Assembly: GCA_964035575.1 (NCBI GenBank)
Contig: OZ037887.1
Coordinates: 620,001-684,000, forward strand
Direction of reading: 5' to 3'
DNA length: 64,000 nt
Source: Rhynchopus sp. YZ270_cl-10
Lineage: Eukaryota; Euglenozoa; Diplonemea; Diplonemida; Diplonemidae
Both the position numbers and the translations under genes were made by a program. This document shows positions 23,890 through 34,891 of the stretch, piece after piece (position 1 is the stretch's first letter; each line of letters opens with the position of its first letter). The notes under the pieces were generated by a model. That model was not told the DNA's origin. It saw only the letters and a program-made list of their open reading frames with translations, and searched no databases.

Positions 23890-25572
23890 ATGGATGTCCC
23901 CACGGCGCTTGCCTTGGGGCGTCGTGGCAGCACAGCGTCTTCTGCCCCTTCCATCATCTCCACTGTCGCCACCGAAGCTGGGGGTGTCGCACCACGTGCC
24001 TTTCCACCTTCTGTCGCAAGCACACCTATGTCCCTTCCCATGACTGCAGCTAGTGTGGGTAGCGTTCCTGCGCATCGTGCTGTGAAGATTGCGTATCACA
24101 TTGAAAATGCATCTGGGGGAGGCCTTGTTGTCAAAGACTTAACGCTTAAGATAGCTGCCCACCATACTGCTGCGAAGGCGATCGACAAAGTGGTCAAAGC
24201 ACTGTCCGAGAGGTACCCCTCCAGCAGCTACAGCACCCGCCACGCCTCAGAGCACTGCCTTCTTATCGAAGGCGACGAACACAGCCGCCTCAGTTTCGAC
24301 GACCCGACCTGCATTTTAAACCACCCTAGCGCGCAACGGTGCTCACGGTTCCTCATGGTGCGTTCAAATGACCCCCTATATAGGTCCTACACTGCACAGA
24401 GAGAGACTGTACCAACCATTTCCCATATGCCACAGCAAAGGTTAATGGGGTTTGCCGTTGATATGTCTGGGTATTGGTGTTTTCCTCCAGGAAAGGGGTC
24501 TATAGGGTGTGAGACGGACGCAATAATTTCACCAGGGGTTGTGCAAATTGAGGTAGGGTGTCAAACCGACGCTGCTCCGGTGGATGCGCAGCAAAGGGAT
24601 TTGGTTGACTCCGCGCTCAACCCGGTGATGCTTGCAGCAGAGCTCCGCATTCACAAAGAAAGAACCAGAAGTGTCCAGACCCTACCACGCAGGGCCGACA
24701 ACGCACTGCAGGACACCCTTTCTTTGGGCGCAGAATATCCTCGACCAAGCAGCTTTCACCCCAGCCAGGTAGCTGCAACGGTTCCAGGTCTGTTAGGTGG
24801 CGTACAAGCCTTAGGGGATCCGGTATTGACCCGCCTTGCGGCTGCGGTAGATGAGGAGCGGGCGGTGATGTGTGATAGTGTAGCTACCTTGCAGAGGGAA
24901 TGCCAGGAGCTTCGTCATGGATGGCTATCCGAAGCGTCAAAGGTAGAGAGATTAGCCGAGGCGGTCTCTCTGTTAGCAGCAGACCGCGAAACGATGTTCT
25001 CCCACCAAGCAGTGCAGGGCCGATCTGACGCAGAGTTCCTCTCCCGCAGCCTCCGCCGCAAGGTGCAGACACATCTCGAAATGCAGTACCTCGCCACCAC
25101 GGTACTCTCCAACCGCCTTCGATACTACAAATCACTACACGACATCGACTCTGAGGCGGATGAATTCATTGAAGGAAGTGACCTCAGCCCGATAGTGACC
25201 CGCGACGCTCTGCAAGGGGTAATGGATGAGCACCTTGTTGTCAAAATCGGGGAGCTAGAAAGAGAAAATGAAGCGTTGGCGTCTCGGGTTGCGTTGTTAG
25301 AGACCCGCTCTGCGACGTTGTCTGGAGGTGGGCTGTCGCTCAGTGCAGCGGACGAAGCAAAAGTGCTAACAGAGAAGGTAGTGCAGCTAGAAGGCGACCT
25401 CGCAAGGGAGCGCGACCTCCGCATGCAATACGCAGTGGAAGGCGAGGTGACAAAACAGATCAGCATCAGTGAAATCCTCCGGCAAAAGGAGCACATCACC
25501 CTCCAACAGACATATCTTGCGCATGCAGGGGTGGAATTTCATGAATCGCCGTTGCGTCATGTGAGCCGATAA
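23890..25572 (+). CDS. Coiled-coil protein with possible Ras-association-like N-terminal domain
   Basis: A single-exon frame of 560 residues. Residues 1-50 are Ala/Ser-rich and low in complexity. Residues about 61-165 (VKIAYHIENASGG onward, with an LSFDDPTCIL segment) look like a ubiquitin-fold Ras-association domain, but this is only pattern resemblance. Three QTD-type motifs follow (GCETDA about 207, VGCQTDA about 222, SVQTLP about 260); such motifs occur in cytoskeletal and ciliary scaffold proteins and can bind dynein light chain. A long Leu/Glu-rich coiled coil covers about 310-540. The ATG at 23890 is the first in a coding-like stretch; upstream open sequence is spacer-like. No named family was recognised; a cytoskeletal scaffold is the likeliest role. 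Confidence 0.8.
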   Translation: MDVPTALALGRRGSTASSAPSIISTVATEAGGVAPRAFPPSVASTPMSLPMTAASVGSVPAHRAVKIAYHIENASGGGLVVKDLTLKIAAHHTAAKAIDKVVKALSERYPSSSYSTRHASEHCLLIEGDEHSRLSFDDPTCILNHPSAQRCSRFLMVRSNDPLYRSYTAQRETVPTISHMPQQRLMGFAVDMSGYWCFPPGKGSIGCETDAIISPGVVQIEVGCQTDAAPVDAQQRDLVDSALNPVMLAAELRIHKERTRSVQTLPRRADNALQDTLSLGAEYPRPSSFHPSQVAATVPGLLGGVQALGDPVLTRLAAAVDEERAVMCDSVATLQRECQELRHGWLSEASKVERLAEAVSLLAADRETMFSHQAVQGRSDAEFLSRSLRRKVQTHLEMQYLATTVLSNRLRYYKSLHDIDSEADEFIEGSDLSPIVTRDALQGVMDEHLVVKIGELERENEALASRVALLETRSATLSGGGLSLSAADEAKVLTEKVVQLEGDLARERDLRMQYAVEGEVTKQISISEILRQKEHITLQQTYLAHAGVEFHESPLRHVSR

Positions 25573-26146
25573 AAAAGAAAAACGCTTAAAAAAATTCCAG
25601 TTTCGAGTTTCGAAACGTTTCATGTATTGCACGGAAAAGCAATATGAGGTGCAGGGTGGTTCCGTGTAAATCATGAGGTGCCTAAAAAGGCAAAAGCGTG
25701 AAGTTTTGAAGGGAAAACAGGAGAGAATCCTGGGGGATGTAGGGAAAGAATAGTAGAGTTTACATTAGAGTATATTTGCTTTTTTTTTTTTTGTATTTAT
25801 TTGTGTAGATTGAGATGTTTGGGGAGGTGTGGTGACCTTTTTAGAGACAAAAAAAAAACGAAAATAATAAGTAATAGTGTGAAAAACAGAGAGCTGCAAA
25901 CACCTAATAACCATACAAGTCTGCACAAAATATGCCGTGCTTTCCCCCCTCCCAACCGTTGTTATCCACACATACAAAAAAACCCCCCATCCAACCCCAA
26001 ATCCACAAATCAACCTAAACCCAGAGGGCCCCACTAGCTTTTTTTCTAGTTGGGCATTTCTTAGATACGCTCTTTGCTTGCGTACTTTTTTTTCTTTCTG
26101 TTGTTGTTGCATTTTTTTGTTTTGTTTTGAGGGGGGGTTTTTTTAA

Positions 26147-29100
26147 ATGCGGAGTTTAATATGTCTGGCGCTGTGCGCGACTGTGGAGGCATTCTACATT
26201 AGTGGAGTGATGCACAACGCTTATGAGAAGGGCAAGGCGATTGGGATCAAGGTCAACTCGCTGACATCCGTGCAGAACATCATGCCTTATGAGTGGTACT
26301 CTGTGCCCTTCTGTGCACCTGAGGAGAAGGACCGTCTGACGTACTCGCAGAAATCGCAGAACCTGGGTGAAGTGCTCTTCGGTGATAAGATTGAGATCTC
26401 TTTGTACTCTGTGAAGATGCGTGAGGATATGACCTGCGTCGCAATGTGCGACAGAGAATACGCTGAGAAGGATATGCGGCAGTTCCGCAACCGAATCGAG
26501 CAGAGGTACCGTGGTAACATGATCCTTGACGGCCTTCCCGTTGCCGAGGAGCCCTCCAACGAGCGCCAGGCCACACAGTCTGCTGTGCAGGTCGGCTTCC
26601 CCCTGGGTGTCCCCCGCTCTATGACCCCCAAGGCGCAGACGCTCCTGAACAACCATCTTGCCTTCACAGTGTCCTACCATAAGGCAGCAAGCTCGAACAG
26701 CGAGACCACCGCCTCCGGTGACGGAGAGTCGGCGCCAGTGGAGATGTACCGTATCGTGGGCTTCCTCGTGACGCCCCTCAGCATCGACCACGAGGACCTT
26801 GCGTGCAACGATAAGTTCACCCCCGAAGGTGGCAAGCCGCTCTCGGCTAACAACGAGAAGGAGACGACGAAGGTGACCTGGTCGTACTCCGTGAAGTGGG
26901 TGGAGGACACAAAGGTGACCTGGTCGACGCGTTGGGATGTGTATTTGAGGTCGTCGCCGATTGAGTCGCGCATTCATTGGTTTGCGATCATCAACTCGCT
27001 GCTTGTTGTGATCTTCTTGAGTGTTATTGTTGCGGTCATTCTGCTGCGTGCGCTGCATAAGGACTTCAACCGCTACAACGACGCTGACAACATGGACGAA
27101 CAGCAGGAGGAGACCGGGTGGAAGATGGTGCACACAGAGGTGTTCCGTACCCCACCCTACGCGCTGTGGCTGTGCGTCTACGTCGGTACCGGTGCACAGC
27201 TGCTTGGCATGTCTGTCTCCACACTGCTCTTCGCACTGCTCGGCTTCCTCTCGCCCGCCAACCGCGGTGCGCTCATGTCCGCACTCATCTTCCTCTTCGT
27301 CCTTCTCGGAGCGCATGCTGGCTACACCTCTGCACGCATGCTTAAGATGTTCGATATGCGTAAGTGGCAACACATCTTCGTTGTCGGTATGTGGGGAAAA
27401 GGGGGTGGTGGTGGCGGTGTGAAAAAGAAGGGGAGAGTGTTGGGAGAAAAGTTGTAGAAGAGGGGTTTAGTCATTTTTTTTTGCCCTTCAAATTTCTAAT
27501 TCAACACAACACAACAGGTCTGTACTTCCCGGGACAGCTGGTCTGTACTTGGTTCTCGTTGAACCTTGTTCTGTGGTCGCAGCACTCCGCCTCTGGTATG
27601 TCTTTGTTTGCGAGCAGAATTTCTTTTTTGTGGGCAGAGTAAAAAAAAAAAAATGCAGCTGAGCCACATTATGCAATGTGGAATGGCAAACACATTGAGT
27701 CATAGTTCCGTACTTTCGGACTTACCCAACACAAAAAAAACCTCACAACCCTACAGCGGTCCCATTCAAGACAGTGCTGACCATCATGGCGTTGTGGCTC
27801 GGAGTGTCGCTTGTTCTCGTGCTCCTTGGTATGTGCATTTCCCGTTCCTCTTCATGATTCCCGCTCGAAAAGAGTCTTTGTTTGAGGTTTATGAAGGCTC
27901 GGTGGTTTTGTCCTTGGGTGACGTGGAGTGTGAATGGTTTTAGTCAAAAAATGCGTTTTTATTCAGAGACGGTGCTGGTGGATTGAAACTCCATCTTTTC
28001 GATTGAAAATAATATCTTAATCATTCTTCTTTCCACAGGAGCCGTTGTTGGGTTCAAGGCGCCGACGATCGAGCCCGTCTGCAAGGTGAACAAGGTTCCC
28101 CGTACAATCCCCCCGCAGCCATGGTATGAGAAAATGCGTTAAAAAATGAGATTGGGGCCCGACCACCACCACCACTCCCACATAGGTACCTCCGCGCACC
28201 CCAGTGCATGCTGCTCCCTGGTGTTCTGCCGTTCGGAGCTGCGTTCATTGAGTCCGTGTTCATCCTTTCGTCTGTCTGGCAGGGTATGTGTGTTTGAATA
28301 TGGATGAACGTCTGCAGAGGCTTGTCTTCGTAAATGTGTTGTGTGTGGCCCAGAGGCGGGTGAATGCTTCAAGAACGCAAGAAACAGAAGCACTCTTTAC
28401 TAATTGCAGAAATAATACATTGTTTCGTGCAATACCAAGGGGGTGCGAGAGAATGAGTATAATTTCAAAAGGGGGGGAAATAGTGCACACACTACACCAC
28501 ACCACACCCGTCCTGGGCTGGACGGTAAATTGCATCCGGGGGTATATGGCGCCTCCAGAAGCCCTATGAAGAACCCTGAGGGTTAAACGTCACCCCCCTT
28601 TTTACCCCTTTTGTTTTGTGACGGTCAGTCCAGTGGGCAACCTGCATTGCACCTCGCAGGCCCCATTGCCACACCCTGGGTGGTGAAGTGTGCCGACTGT
28701 ACAACTGCCCAAAGTCAGGCCAAGCTCATTGCACTGAGGGAGCTTGCCACATCCTCGGGTGAGGTGTGCTGCCTGGAAAGACATTCAACTTTTATTTAGC
28801 CATAGTACCTTTTTTCCGCAGAGACTGTTCAAAATGGTCACAGGCGCCGCAGCTACACCACTAGTTGGTGTTTCATGGTAAGTGCGTCATACCGCCATGT
28901 ATCACAGGGCAGGTGCCCGCGAAGATGAAAACCCCACAGGGTGAAGATCAAATCCTGATGTTGAATGACGGTTGGAGAAATTGATTTTGTATACCCCCCG
29001 CTCCAATCGTCCGCGAAGAACCCTCCCCCTTTTTATTTTATTTTATTCGTAAGGAGTCACCTAAACCGTATCAATAAGCCGTAGCCTCTCCCTCAATATG

Positions 29101-30262
29101 GCTGGTAGAAGTGACAAGTGGGCCATACTCCGTTCAGGCGTTACCCACTCTAAACCCGTTATCAAACCACACCACACCTAAGGGCCATATTCTGCGCAAG
29201 AATTACCCTCACTAGGCATCACCACACACCACACTACCACCCTTTACCACAGGCCGTGTGTACTACGTCTTCGGGTTCCTGGCGTTGGTGTTCCTGATCC
29301 TCATCATCACATGCGCAGAGGCAACTATCGTGATGGTCTACTTCCAGCTGACACGTGAGGACTACAACTGGTGGTGGCGGTATGTAGGGTGACCGAGGGA
29401 GTTTTTTTCCCTTCTAACGTGACTAACGTAGAGAAAGGCGTAGGTTCATATTGCACACTGTTCTGTTTCTTTTATTTGTGTGCACTCCCTCCGTTCCGTC
29501 GGCGCCCCGGCGCTCATCGGATTCAGCAGATGCCCAGTGTTGTGTGCTAAAACACGTGCTTTTGTTGAATCTTTAAATCATGTTGATACCCCTTCCATCA
29601 GGGTGTATACCTGCTTACAGCTTCCCTGTAAACCACTCCCAAGCGCAACACTCCGGGGGTTCGATAACCCGCGGAGTGTCAGTTGTCTGCATCCCAGAGG
29701 CGTTTTGCACTATCAACCTCACTTTATTTTTTGTGTGGATGCTTCAATGCAACACGAAACTTTGAGACAAAGAGACACAACGTAACTTTCTCCCCCTCTC
29801 AATACCCCCACGCACACACAGGTCGTTCTTCACTGCCGGAAGCTACGGGGTGTGGCTGTTCATGTACTCTGTGTTCTACTACTTCACGGCACTCAACATC
29901 ACCAGCGCTGCGTCGTCGGTACTCTACTTTGGATACATGATCATGGTATGCGGCTGCACGGGAGGAGACGAAGAGTAGGGGTAAATTATAGGGGATCCAT
30001 TTTTTCGTAAAAAGGGTGGTATATTATGTACAGTTAAGACCTCGTTTTATGGCGTTTTTATTTTTTGTGTTTGTCGAATTCAGTTTTAAGGTGGAGCTCA
30101 TCCTCGGGTGTCAACACAATAATATAACCGAGTTTTAAAATTAAAATAAAAATCTGAAAAATACAGGTGTCGTACTTCTTCTTTGTCCTGACTGGGTTCA
30201 TCGGGTTCGCGTCGGCGTCGCTGTTCGTGTACAAGATCTACTCGACCATCAAGATTGACTGA
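26147..30262 (+). CDS. Transmembrane 9 superfamily protein (nonaspanin), eight exons
   Basis: Nonaspanins are nine-span Golgi/endosome membrane proteins that act in sorting and adhesion. Exons: 26147-27386, 27518-27595, 27757-27828, 28039-28123, 28186-28283, 29253-29379, 29822-29945 and 30167-30262; all phases agree and give 639 residues. There is a signal peptide (1-15), a luminal domain to about 275, a first membrane helix (277-301) and [11 protein letters not shown] (324-334), then eight more helices. Family landmarks include [36 protein letters not shown] and VLYFGYMIM. The C-terminus ends KID, the KXD/E COPI-binding Golgi-retention signal of the family. Donors are GTATGT five times, plus GTATGA and GTATGC. 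Intron 5 (969 nt) holds a retroelement-derived segment and intron 6 holds class B and D hairpin cassettes. Confidence 0.96.
28505..28600 (+). repeat. Copy of the SINE-like 5' module in TM9SF intron 5
   Basis: From CGTCCTGGGCTGGACG onward this matches the start of the SINE-like element at 15752 for about 80 bases. Here no poly(A) tail is seen; instead the sequence passes into an RNase H-like stretch. It may mark the 5' end of a larger, truncated retroelement. Confidence 0.55.
28611..28799 (+). pseudogene. RNase H-like retroelement fossil in TM9SF intron 5
   Basis: A 62-residue open stretch has [11 protein letters not shown] and [14 protein letters not shown] segments that resemble an RNase H domain of LTR-type reverse-transcribing elements. 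It is a short fossil inside an intron, clearly incomplete; family and age are uncertain. Confidence 0.3.
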
Positions 30263-30916
30263 GCAATGCAGAGATTTTCCCAAAGGCATTCTACCAATTA
30301 TAGCAACGAGGGGAGTGGACCCGTCTGTGAAGTGTTGTCCGGTTGTTGTCTTGCTGACGATTGTGATGCAGCTTCAATACACCAATACACGACAAAATTG
30401 AAAAAAAAATCCCCTCTTGGTGGGTCCTTAGGCGAATATCAATGCAAAAGAAAACCTATACAAGGTCACAAAACAGAACTGAAAAGTAAATGTTTTTTTT
30501 TTTAAATAATTATGGGACAAAAAAATTTTTTTTCATGTAAAGGCTTTCTATAACAGAGCAAAAAAGAGAGGAAAAAAAAAGCCTTTTGTTGAGGATAGGT
30601 GCAGATATCTACCTTGGAAGAGAACGGGAACCATAATTAAAAAGGGGAAGGGGGGAGGGCTGGCTCGTGAGAGACCCATAAAAAGGAAAAAAACAAAATT
30701 AAAAAAAGCAAACAAAAGCGAACAACAAAAAAAAAAGCAACAGTTTCAGATATCCTTTTCAATTTTTCAAACAAAAAAAAAAAGCAAAAAGCAAAAAACA
30801 AAAAACAAAAAAATTAAAAAAAATGGTGTGGCTGAACGGGGGGGAGCATAAAGTGCGGAAAAAGTGCGAATCAGCCCCCAAAAAATTTTCCCCCACCTTG
30901 TAAAAGTTGAACACTG

Positions 30917-31911
30917 TGTACTGTAGGTACTGTAGGTACTGTAGGTACTGTAGGTACTGTAGGTACTGTAGGTACTGTAGGTACTGTAGGTACTGTAGGT
31001 ACTGTAGGTACTGTAGGTACTGTAGGTACTGTAGGTACTGTAGGTACTGTAGGTACTGTAGGTACTGTAGGTACTGTAGGTACTGTAGGTACTGTAGGTA
31101 CTGTAGGTACTGTAGGTACTGTAGGTACTGTAGGTACTGTAGGTACTGTAGGTACTGTAGGTACTGTAGGTACTGTAGGTACTGTAGGTACTGTAGGTAC
31201 TGTAGGTACTGTAGGTACTGTAGGTACTGTAGGTACTGTAGGTACTGTAGGTACTGTAGGTACTGTAGGTACTGTAGGTACTGTAGGTACTGTAGGTACT
31301 GTAGGTACTGTAGGTACTGTAGGTACTGTAGGTACTGTAGGTACTGTAGGTACTGTAGGTACTGTAGGTACTGTAGGTACTGTAGGTACTGTAGGTACTG
31401 TAGGTACTGTAGGTACTGTAGGTACTGTAGGTACTGTAGGTACTGTAGGTACTGTAGGTACTGTAGGTACTGTAGGTACTGTAGGTACTGTAGGTACTGT
31501 AGGTACTGTAGGTACTGTAGGTACTGTAGGTACTGTAGGTACTGTAGGTACTGTAGGTACTGTAGGTACTGTAGGTACTGTAGGTACTGTAGGTACTGTA
31601 GGTACTGTAGGTACTGTAGGTACTGTAGGTACTGTAGGTACTGTAGGTACTGTAGGTACTGTAGGTACTGTAGGTACTGTAGGTACTGTAGGTACTGTAG
31701 GTACTGTAGGTACTGTAGGTACTGTAGGTACTGTAGGTACTGTAGGTACTGTAGGTACTGTAGGTACTGTAGGTACTGTAGGTACTGTAGGTACTGTAGG
31801 TACTGTAGGTACTGTAGGTACTGTAGGTACTGTAGGTACTGTAGGTACTGTAGGTACTGTAGGTACTGTAGGTACTGTAGGTACTGTAGGTACTGTAGGT
31901 ACTGTAGGTAC
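30917..31911. repeat. (GTACTGTAG)n tandem array, about 110 copies
   Basis: An uninterrupted 9-bp array of 995 bp, the longest in the window. The unit differs from the GTGTATACT 9-mer of the other two elements but shares GTA and CTGT words. All six reading frames stay open because the unit has no stop codon; the resulting frames are not genes. Confidence 0.97.
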
Positions 31912-32040
31912 GGTTTTCGCACTTTTTCCGCACTTATTCGCACTTTTACCATGTTGGCTTGCTGACTGTGTCTGTGTACCTGTGTAGGTACACAGGTACA
32001 CAGTACCTGCAGTACACAGTATTCTGTGGGTACCTACCGT

Positions 32041-32143
32041 ACCTGTACCTGTGTACCTGTGTACCTGTGTACCTGTGTACCTGTGTACCTGTGTACCTGT
32101 GTACCTGTGTACCTGTGTACCTGTGTACCTGTGTGCCTGTGTA
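32041..32143. repeat. (GTACCTGT)n tandem array, about 12 copies
   Basis: An 8-bp array of about 100 bp just beyond the 9-mer array, degenerating at its right end (GTGCCTGTGTATT). Mixed units at 31970-32040 (GTACACAGG and similar) suggest transition between unit lengths. Confidence 0.9.
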
Positions 32144-32593
32144 TTTGGCAAAGACAGTCAGCAAGCCTACATGCTAAAAGTGCGAACAAGTGCTGAAAAA
32201 GTGCGGAAAAAGTGCGGAAAAAGTGCGAATAGGTGCGGAAAAAGTGCGAGAAAGTGCGGAAAAGTGCGAATCAGACCCCTTCAGCCACACCAAAAAAACA
32301 AAAACAAAATAAAAAAAACACACACAAAAATGCAAGTAAAATGAACGAAATTCGTTAACATTTTTCAATTTTTAAAAAACAAAATAACAATGGGGTTGGA
32401 GTGTTTAAGATGTGCACATGCATCTTTCAATTTTTTATAAAAATTATAAATATACCAAGCATTGGCAAGGAAATAGAATCGACGGAAGGTGTGTGGAGAA
32501 CAACAACAAAAAAAAAAAAAACAACGAATTGCTAAGAAAAAGAACGGGGTGTGCTGTGGGAAACCACGCACCCGACTTTCAAAACCACCGTAG

Positions 32594-32734
32594 CCTCCTG
32601 GCGCTTTGCTGGGTGCTGATGCGCCTGGTGTGATCCACGACGAGCTTTCGTCTATGGATACTGTGTTCCTTCCGCACTCCTCCTCCTCCTCCGACTATGA
32701 GTGGGAACCTGTGGATGATTTGTTACACGCCTAA
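32594..32734 (+). CDS. Possible orphan terminal exon
   Basis: After a CCACCGTAG acceptor-like site an in-frame stretch of 46 residues runs to a TAA. It starts PPGALLGADAPGVIHDELSS and ends in a Ser run plus an acidic DYEWEPVDDLLHA tail. Codon use is gene-like. No upstream exon was recognised. The surroundings (about 32457-32855) share words with 44263-44445, so it may instead be part of a repeat. Confidence 0.3.
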   Translation, partial: PPGALLGADAPGVIHDELSSMDTVFLPHSSSSSDYEWEPVDDLLHA

Positions 32735-33944
32735 TCCGCCTCTACAGCCATCTAGCAAATGGTTATCGAGCCTACCGTTGTTTTTTCTCTTCCCCCCAAT
32801 AGCGCTTTGTGTTCACTTTTGTCATTATCCTGAAGTCAGATTCTATTTTCCCCCTCAATGATTTTTTATTTTTATGTCTGGAGGCGGGGGATTTTGGGGA
32901 ATTATTAGGGTAAATTGTAGCAGAGGAGGAGCAGTCAAGACTGGTCCCTCTCTTTTTTTTTTTTTTTTTTTCTCCCCCCTTTTTGGTTTCCCCTCTTTTG
33001 CATAACAGCTACATTTAAACCTAACAAATTATCAAAAAAAATCGTCGTTTCTTTTTGTACTACAAAAAAAGCAAAAACGAAACAAAAAAAACAAAGGGGT
33101 GGGGTCTGCCACACAAGGATGGCACGCTGCACTATTCCTTAGAGGATGTGCCTGCATCATTTTGAGGTGTCTGGACAAAACAATTCCCCATTTTTTTTTC
33201 ATCAAGATGGCTGAGTTCAGAGAGGCCCAGCTCATCTTTTTTTCTCCCCTCCTATTTTTTTTCCCCTCCTTTATTTTCAAAGATGAGTCGTACATTCATC
33301 TTCCAATTTTTTCCTTTATTTTCATTTTTTCTGTCTCTTTTCCACATGGTCCTTAACCATATTTTTTGTCTCGTTTTCGGGTTTTCCATGCGAAACAAAA
33401 AACAAAAACAAAAACAAAAATCTGGTAAAAATGTGACCGATTAAGGGTTCTCAACAGAATGAGGTGAAGGGGGGGAAAAAAAAATACACGGGTTCAAAAA
33501 TAAAAAAAACCATCACACCGTTTTTTTTCGACCTAGCAGATTTTTGTGGACCCCCCGAGAATACAAGGAGGGGGGAGAGGAGGGGGGGGGAGAGAACGTG
33601 TGTCAGTTGTAAAGTAAACATTCTATTTGACTTGGGGGGGGGTTTTTTTTTCTTCTTTTCTTTGGTCAGACCAAGGGGGTTAGCTATGTCATACCACACG
33701 GGGGGGCAGGGGTACCTGTAACGAGGGGGGTAAAAACGGCCCGGCCCCCGGCCCCCGGCCCTTGGTTATCAAATGGAGAAAATCACGTGTATGTATACAC
33801 GGTATACACAACGCAACCTTGTGCGCGGGTTTTTGGGTCATTGTTGCCCACAAACGGGCCGGCATTTGCATTCCGGAATCCGTCCGGCCAGTGGTGGGGT
33901 CAATTTGACGAAATGGACAAGTTCTCGTTTTTGGTCAATTTTTG

Positions 33945-34130
33945 CAGTATACACAATATACACAGTATACACAGTATACACAGTATACACAGTATACACA
34001 GTATACACAGTATACACAGTATACACAGTATACACAGTATACACAGTATACACAGTATACACAGTATACACAGTATACACAGTATACACAGTATACACAG
34101 TATACACAGTATACACAGTATACACAATAC
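33945..34130. repeat. (CAGTATACA)n tandem array, about 20 copies
   Basis: A 9-bp array, the reverse complement of the 9-mer at 8927-9386. The first and last units carry an A for G change (ACAATATACA and ACAATACAGG), the rest are uniform. Confidence 0.95.
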
Positions 34131-34144
34131 AGGGGATTGGGATT

Positions 34145-34289
34145 ACAGTACAGTACAGTACAGTACAGTACAGTACAGTACAGTACAGTACAGTACAGTA
34201 CAGTACAGTACAGTACAGTACAGTACAGTACAGTACAGTACAGTACAGTACAGTACAGTACAGTACAGTACAGTACAGTACAGTACAGT
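34145..34289. repeat. (ACAGT)n tandem array, 29 copies
   Basis: A perfect 5-bp array of 145 bp, the reverse complement of the TGTAC array at 8536-8920, with about 38% as many copies. Confidence 0.95.
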
Positions 34290-34711
34290 GTAAAAAAACT
34301 CAAAAATCCCTCTCGCGCCTTGGCGAAAAATATTTTTTTTCAAAACCGGCTTTATTTGAAAGATTGAGATCCGCTGACCCCAAAAAACAAAATCGGCCCC
34401 AGCCAAGAATAGCTATACAAAAGCAGAATAACGGCGAGAGCATTTCCCACGTAATTTCTTAAGGGATTTTTTCTCGGCCCAGAGGCCCGGCCCGCGGCCC
34501 CACGTTACAGGTACCCCTGCGGGGGGGGGGGAGGGGAGGGAGGGATGAAGTGTTTTGTCTGTGTTTCCTCCCGTATACCCTCCTCCTCCTCCTCCCCCCC
34601 CTCCTGTCCAAGCCCTCCTTTCTCTGTCTCTTATCTATCTCTCCTTCACAGCCTCACTAAAACAAAAAAACAAAACATAAAATCGAAATTCCCCTTAGCC
34701 CCCCCTTTGTT

Positions 34712-34891
34712 ATGCAACAAAATACGAACTCGTCGGGGGGACCGGGGGGGACGATTCTCAAGAGGGCGATGCTGGCACCCGGGGGGAGGGTCCCGCGGCC
34801 GAAGCCCTGCGACCACCACCTGGTCGGGGACCCCGCGTGTGGCTTCCAGCTCCATACCGGACATAGTGTGGGGGTGCGTGAGATGGTTGGT
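34712..34891 (+). CDS. Possible small gene or first exon, function unknown
   Basis: An ATG begins a Gly/Pro-rich stretch with gene-like GC content and the segment CDHHLVGDPACGFQLHTG. The open frame ends at 34891-34894, but GTGCGT (34874) and GTGAGA (34878) are good donor candidates, so it may be the first exon of a spliced gene whose next exon was not found. An AT-rich frame overlapping 34545-35273 is not considered real. No family recognised. Confidence 0.35.

Larger units (their letters stand above)
30824..32291. mobile_element. Array-bearing TIR element (TGGTGTGGCTGAA family)
   Basis: A 1468-bp element with inverted ends TGGTGTGGCTGAA plus a G run (left) and the complement (right, ending CCACACCA). 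Inside each end lie repeated AAAAGTGCGGA-type words (about 30854-30877, 31914-31945 and 32176-32272). The centre is a 9-mer array of about 110 copies (30917-31911) and an 8-mer array (32041-32143). The flanks are A-rich, so a target duplication cannot be judged. The same termini appear at 38057-38215. Confidence 0.75.
33707..34519. mobile_element. hAT-type array-bearing element with exact 8-bp duplication
   Basis: An 813-bp element with 17-bp perfect inverted ends (CAGGGGTACCTGTAACG) and an exact 8-bp flanking repeat CGGGGGGG (33699-33706 and 34520-34527). CAGGG ends plus an 8-bp duplication indicate the hAT superfamily. Inside are a conserved cassette (33862-33944), a 9-mer array (33945-34130) and a 5-mer array (34145-34289), the same order as in the element of MOK intron 3 but with different termini. 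No transposase. Confidence 0.88.

Noticed and set aside
26156-27373. 405-residue minus-strand frame opposite TM9SF exon 1
   Set aside because: The + frame is a clear nonaspanin; the antisense frame is open only because of codon bias.
29641-29690. tRNA-like T-arm (GGGGGTTCGATAACCCG), also at 16337
   Set aside because: Only the T-arm-like word is present; no acceptor, D-arm or anticodon arm can be built around it, so no tRNA is called.
30759-32151. Open frames of 350-430 residues with VPTVPTVPT, YSTYSTYST or CRYCRYCRY repeats
   Set aside because: Same cause: a stop-free 9-mer array inside a TIR element.
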